Positions 4,137-7,168 of a DNA stretch of 7,168 nucleotides are shown piece after piece. A program made the translations under genes and the position numbers. Origin of the DNA: Sulfurovum sp. (GTDB lineage Bacteria; Campylobacterota; Campylobacteria; Campylobacterales; Sulfurovaceae); NCBI GenBank assembly GCA_027029065.1, contig JALVGO010000003.1:6246-13413 (forward strand), written 5' to 3'. Numbering within the stretch: position 1 is the first letter of the stretch; each line of letters begins with the position of its first letter. Under the pieces are notes generated by a model that was not told where the DNA came from, did not search any database, and worked only from the letters and a program-made list of their open reading frames with translations.

Positions 4137-6551
4137 TTATGCGCGAAACTTCAACATCCGTATCCTCATCGAATTGCCCACGACGATGAGAGAACTCAAA
4201 CTCATCGAGAGTGCGGCAATGAGCGGTGTAACAAAGCCTGCCATGGCAAGCGGGACGGCAACGGTGTTGTAGAGCAGAGAGAAGCCGAGATTCTCTTTGA
4301 CTGCACGGTAGGTACGTCTGGAGATGCGGTAGGCATCATAGATGCTTTGGGGCTGCTCGTCCATCAGTACGACATCACTGACAGAGATAGCGACATCGGC
4401 ACCGCTTCCCATAGCAATGGCGATATTCGATTGTGCCAGTGCTACAGCATCGTTGATGCCGTCTCCTACCATGACAGTGATGTGCCCGGACTCCTGTGCC
4501 TCTTCAATGAAACGGGCTTTATCCTGAGGAAGCAGGTGTGCGTGCACTTCGTCGATACCTACGGCTTTGGCAACCCTGTTGGCACTTGTTTCGTGATCGC
4601 CTGTCAGCATTACTACCCGTACCCCCATCTGTTTGATCTGTTCAATGGCCTCTTTTGCCCCCTCTCGTATGGTGTCACTCAGTTCAAATTTGGTGACTTT
4701 TCTGCCGTCAACGGCAAAGTAGAAGAGTGTATGTTCGGTACTGTCATCGCAGGAGATACCGATGCCCTCCATCATCAGGGCATTGCCTCCGGCAAGATGC
4801 CTGTCGCCATACGCTGCTTCGATCCCTTTTGCCTGAATGGTTTTGATCTTCTCCAGTGTCAACGATGTCAATGACGCTTCCTCTTTTTCAAGGTAGCGGC
4901 GTATCCCTTCGGCAACAGGGTGTGTCGAGGTGGTAACCAGTGCATAGAGCAGATTTCTGTCATAGCTTTCGTAAGTCTCCTCATGTACAACCGAGGGGCG
5001 TCCTTCTGTGATGGTACCGGTCTTGTCAAGAGCAAGCAGATCACTCTTTGCCATCGTCTCCAGAAACCCTGCCTCTTTGAAGAGAATGTTGCGTTTGGCA
5101 GCTACGGAGATGCCCACCAGTGTTGCCATGGGTGTGGCAAGCCCCAGCGCGCAGGGGCAGGCGATGACGATGACGGAGATACCGATGATCAGCGCCTGTT
5201 CGAAAGAGCCGGAAAAGAGCCACCATCCGCCAAAGGTCAGCAGTGCGATCAACAGGATGACTGTGGAGAAGTATCCGGAAACTTTGTCTGCAAGCTGTTC
5301 GATACGCGGCTTTTTGGTAATGGACTCTTCAAGCAGGCTGACAATGGTATGCAGCAGAGAGTCGGATGCCTCTTTGGTTGCTTCATAGCGTACAACCGAA
5401 TCAAGACAGATGGAACCGCTGAGGATCGCATCGCCCGGGTGCTTGAGTACCGGTTCACTCTCGCCGGTCAGCGAACTCTCATCAAACGACCCCTCTCCGT
5501 GAGTCAGCAGACCGTCAATGACTACTTTTTCACCGGGTTTGAGCTCGATGATATCGCCAAGCTGTACATTCTCGACACTTACAAGCGCTTTGCTGCCCTC
5601 TTTGACGACCGTCACTTCGGTAGGGGTGCTTCCCATGATGGCATCGAGGGTGTCCACTGCATGTTTTTTACTCAGTACTTCGAGATATTTGCCCACCAGT
5701 ACAAAGGTAATGATCATCGCGACCGAGTCGAAATAGACCTCTCCGTTCTGTGTAACCATGGCGTAGATGGAGTAGATGTATGCCAAAAGTGCGCCGGAAG
5801 CGACAAGGGTATCCATATTGACGATTTTATTTTTGTAGCCGTACCAGGCACCCCTGAAGAAGACCCATCCGCTGTAGAAGAGTACCGGTGTGGCAAGGAT
5901 GAACTCGGCAACATTGAGAATGTTCCTGAAACGCTGTTCCATACCGCTGAAGTAGCCCGCATAGTGGGCAATGGCGATCCACATGATGTTCATGGAACCA
6001 AACACCGCTACGAGAATACGGGAGTAGTACTCTTTGCGTACCTTGACGGCACGCTCCTCCTGCAGTGCAGGGTCGTAGGGGTAGGCGTTGTAGCCGATGG
6101 AGCGGATGGTCTCGATGATCCTGGAGAGGGGAATCTCCTCCGGATCCCACACCACTTTGGCTTTGTTGGTACTGTAGTTGATGCTCGCTTCGATCACCCC
6201 TGCTGTCTTGTGCAGCACCTTTTCGTTCAGCCAGACACATGCAGAGCAGTGGATCCCTTCAATGATAAGGTTGATCTCATAGAGCCCATCGTCGTGTATT
6301 TTGATATATTTGTTTCTAAAGCCTTCCAGGTCGAACTTCTCAAGGTCATCACTGTGCGGTGTGGCAGGCTGCAGTGTGGTGTCGCCAAGCTTGTCGTAGA
6401 AGGTACCCAGCCCCTCGCTCTCAAGCAGATGATAAACCCCCTGACACCCCTTGCAGCAAAAATAGTGTGTTTCGCCATGCGGTGCCTCTTCCGTGATCAT
6501 GACCGATTCGTCAAATTTTAAGTTGCAGTGGGTACATGCGATCTGAGCCAA
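4137..6551 (-). CDS. ccoI: Copper-translocating P1B-type ATPase for cbb3 oxidase assembly (CcoI/FixI type)
   Basis: CcoI moves Cu(I) across the inner membrane using ATP and supplies the CuB site of cbb3 oxidase. From the TTG at 6551 the protein is 804 aa. Order of domains: an N-terminal metal-binding module (C-T-H-C at 6-9, then C-C-K-G-C at 32-36, followed by Q-G-V-Y-H-L-L) typical of CcoI/FixI; an HMA domain with G-I-H-C-S-A-C (Cys102, Cys105); four membrane helices; actuator T-G-E-S (362-365); the membrane C-P-C metal site (465-467); phosphorylation site D-K-T-G-T with Asp509; H-P motif at 544; M-L-T-G-D-H and G-D-G-I-N-D (from 696); and two C-terminal helices with Y-N and M-S-L-S-S, the Cu(I)-ATPase signature residues. 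Start: the TTG has AAGGA 7 nt upstream, whereas the in-frame ATG at 6572 (7 residues longer) has no SD. CcoS follows downstream. CcoI is favoured over a general CopA because of the N-terminal module and the ccoS neighbour. Confidence 0.93.
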   Translation of the reverse strand: MAQIACTHCNLKFDESVMITEEAPHGETHYFCCKGCQGVYHLLESEGLGTFYDKLGDTTLQPATPHSDDLEKFDLEGFRNKYIKIHDDGLYEINLIIEGIHCSACVWLNEKVLHKTAGVIEASINYSTNKAKVVWDPEEIPLSRIIETIRSIGYNAYPYDPALQEERAVKVRKEYYSRILVAVFGSMNIMWIAIAHYAGYFSGMEQRFRNILNVAEFILATPVLFYSGWVFFRGAWYGYKNKIVNMDTLVASGALLAYIYSIYAMVTQNGEVYFDSVAMIITFVLVGKYLEVLSKKHAVDTLDAIMGSTPTEVTVVKEGSKALVSVENVQLGDIIELKPGEKVVIDGLLTHGEGSFDESSLTGESEPVLKHPGDAILSGSICLDSVVRYEATKEASDSLLHTIVSLLEESITKKPRIEQLADKVSGYFSTVILLIALLTFGGWWLFSGSFEQALIIGISVIVIACPCALGLATPMATLVGISVAAKRNILFKEAGFLETMAKSDLLALDKTGTITEGRPSVVHEETYESYDRNLLYALVTTSTHPVAEGIRRYLEKEEASLTSLTLEKIKTIQAKGIEAAYGDRHLAGGNALMMEGIGISCDDSTEHTLFYFAVDGRKVTKFELSDTIREGAKEAIEQIKQMGVRVVMLTGDHETSANRVAKAVGIDEVHAHLLPQDKARFIEEAQESGHITVMVGDGINDAVALAQSNIAIAMGSGADVAISVSDVVLMDEQPQSIYDAYRISRRTYRAVKENLGFSLLYNTVAVPLAMAGFVTPLIAALSMSLSSLIVVGNSMRIRMLKFRA

Positions 6552-6572
6552 AAGCGTTTCCTTTGTAAGCAT

Positions 6573-6608
6573 AGTTTTTAAGTAAATTCTCTGAATAATT
6601 TAGTTGCT
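6573..6608. promoter_or_regulatory. Divergent intergenic region between ccoI and the Cys-rich membrane protein gene
   Basis: A short AT-rich gap that must hold signals for both divergent genes. On the minus strand CTAAATT (around 6597-6603) could be a -10 for ccoI. On the plus strand ATAATT (6594-6599), shortly after TG, could be a -10 for the divergent gene, but it is too close to the start for a long leader. None of these is strong. GAGG at 6609-6612, 9 nt before ATG 6622, is the likely SD of the plus-strand gene. Confidence 0.3.
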
Positions 6609-6610
6609 GA

Positions 6611-6695
6611 GGTTTCACTCGATGGCGACAAAGGAGTGCTCAACCCCTGAAAGGGGCGCTTGCGTTCACGACTGCCAGAGCTGTCGAGTGAAACC
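6611..6695 (+). repeat. Inverted repeat enclosing the start of the divergent gene
   Basis: Left arm GGTTTCACTCGATGGC (6611-6626) and right arm GCTGTCGAGTGAAACC (6680-6695). The outer 12 bp are perfectly complementary and the stem extends to 16 bp with two G-U pairs. The left arm includes the GG of the SD and the whole ATG at 6622-6624. The enclosed 53 nt contain a further small hairpin, CCCCT-GAA-AGGGG (6644-6656). In RNA this could form a long hairpin that hides the initiation region. Confidence 0.75.
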
Positions 6696-7152
6696 GATAA
6701 TTTTCAAGAGAACTCAAGTAGATATAGTGAGCCATTTTATCCAAAGTTGGGTAAAATCCGGCATGGAATATGCACTGACAGTCAGTTTGATATTGTTAAT
6801 ACTGGAGCTTTTTGAAGCGATGATGCAGTACGCACCCACACTTGCAGATGTGACGGCACGGCTCTATAAGTGGTACCATAAAAATATTTTTCTCTTCTTC
6901 CTGATCCACCCGACATTCTATTTTGTTCTCTATGTTGTGATGGAAACAGGTGTGTTGAATGCATCAATGATCATCATTATCGCGATGAAAGTGTTTGATA
7001 TTTTCTACAAACTGGAACTGATCAGAAGTATCTATCTTAAACGGAGCATACCCGATGATCTTGCTGCCATGCTCTCCTGGCATATCCCCCAATGGGCATT
7101 TCTTACCGGAGTAACACTGTATCCCCCGCTACTCTACTACGCACTACACTAA
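6622..7152 (+). CDS. Unrecognised membrane protein with Cys-rich N-terminus and four predicted helices
   Basis: I do not recognise this 176-aa protein. The ATG at 6622 is chosen because GAGG lies 9 nt upstream; a TTG at 6604 would add six residues without an SD, and internal starts (GTG 6727, ATG 6763) lack good SDs but would remove the Cys-rich part. The N-terminus, MATKECSTPERGACVHDCQS followed by C-R-V-K-P, has cysteines at 6, 14, 18 and 21, giving C-x3-C-x2-C, suggestive of metal or Fe-S binding. There is no signal peptide ahead of it. A short amphipathic stretch leads to four hydrophobic segments at about 49-68, 88-112, 114-134 and 155-175, with histidines near helix ends (K-W-Y-H-K, L-I-H-P-T, S-W-H-I-P). 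Positive residues between the helices do not settle the topology. It diverges from ccoI across about 70 bp, so a link to copper handling or oxidase biogenesis is possible but is only inference. The gene ends within the window (TAA at 7150-7152). Confidence 0.7.
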   Translation: MATKECSTPERGACVHDCQSCRVKPIIFKRTQVDIVSHFIQSWVKSGMEYALTVSLILLILELFEAMMQYAPTLADVTARLYKWYHKNIFLFFLIHPTFYFVLYVVMETGVLNASMIIIIAMKVFDIFYKLELIRSIYLKRSIPDDLAAMLSWHIPQWAFLTGVTLYPPLLYYALH

Positions 7153-7168
7153 CAAAAGCTTTTAATTT

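Noticed and set aside
4920..6521. 533-codon open frame on the plus strand, and a 265-codon one at 4077-4874
   Set aside because: Both lie antisense to ccoI, whose motifs are complete. The predicted proteins show no coherent domains, so these are shadow frames produced by codon usage.
7154..7163. AAAAGCTTTT palindrome after the last gene as a terminator
   Set aside because: There is no loop, no GC-rich stem, and the window ends a few bases later. Nothing can be concluded.

Overview
The window looks like the chromosome of a free-living campylobacterotal (epsilonproteobacterial) chemolithotroph, most likely Sulfurovum or Sulfurimonas-like. The basis is the protein style: a short ~405-aa Pgi, the phosphoglucomutase/phosphomannomutase-Pgi-GalU gene order, CcoI/CcoS of a cbb3 oxidase, and TTG starts behind good Shine-Dalgarno (SD) sites. 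The assignment is inferred from recognition, not from a search. Six of the seven genes lie on the minus strand, and the last one diverges on the plus strand.

Right part (3682-6551, minus): ccoI, the copper-exporting P1B-type ATPase needed for cbb3 cytochrome c oxidase maturation, followed by the small assembly protein ccoS. These two genes are usually close together, but here a 218-bp gap separates them. The gap holds a large REP/MITE-like inverted repeat (4029-4121), an array of GGT-phased heptamers (3935-3969) and a small hairpin covering the ccoS ribosome binding site.

Left part (1-3613, minus): yfaZ (predicted outer-membrane beta-barrel), then pmm/pgm, pgi (sharing an ATGA overlap with pmm) and the start of galU, cut by the window edge. 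The last three form a carbohydrate route: fructose-6-P to glucose-6-P (Pgi), to glucose-1-P (Pgm/Pmm), to UDP-glucose (GalU). Such a route suits an autotroph making envelope sugars and storage glucan by gluconeogenesis. The pmm gene carries an in-frame insertion made of heptamer repeats of the same general GGTNNNN type as the intergenic array, just before the catalytic phosphoserine loop.

Far right (6622-7152, plus): an unrecognised protein with four predicted membrane helices and a cysteine-rich N-terminus, divergent from ccoI. Its ribosome binding site and start codon lie in one arm of a 16-bp inverted repeat whose other arm is inside the coding sequence; this is the most interesting unexplained structure here.

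No tRNA, rRNA, CRISPR array, transposase or prophage gene was seen. The other long open frames are antisense shadows of the genes listed.
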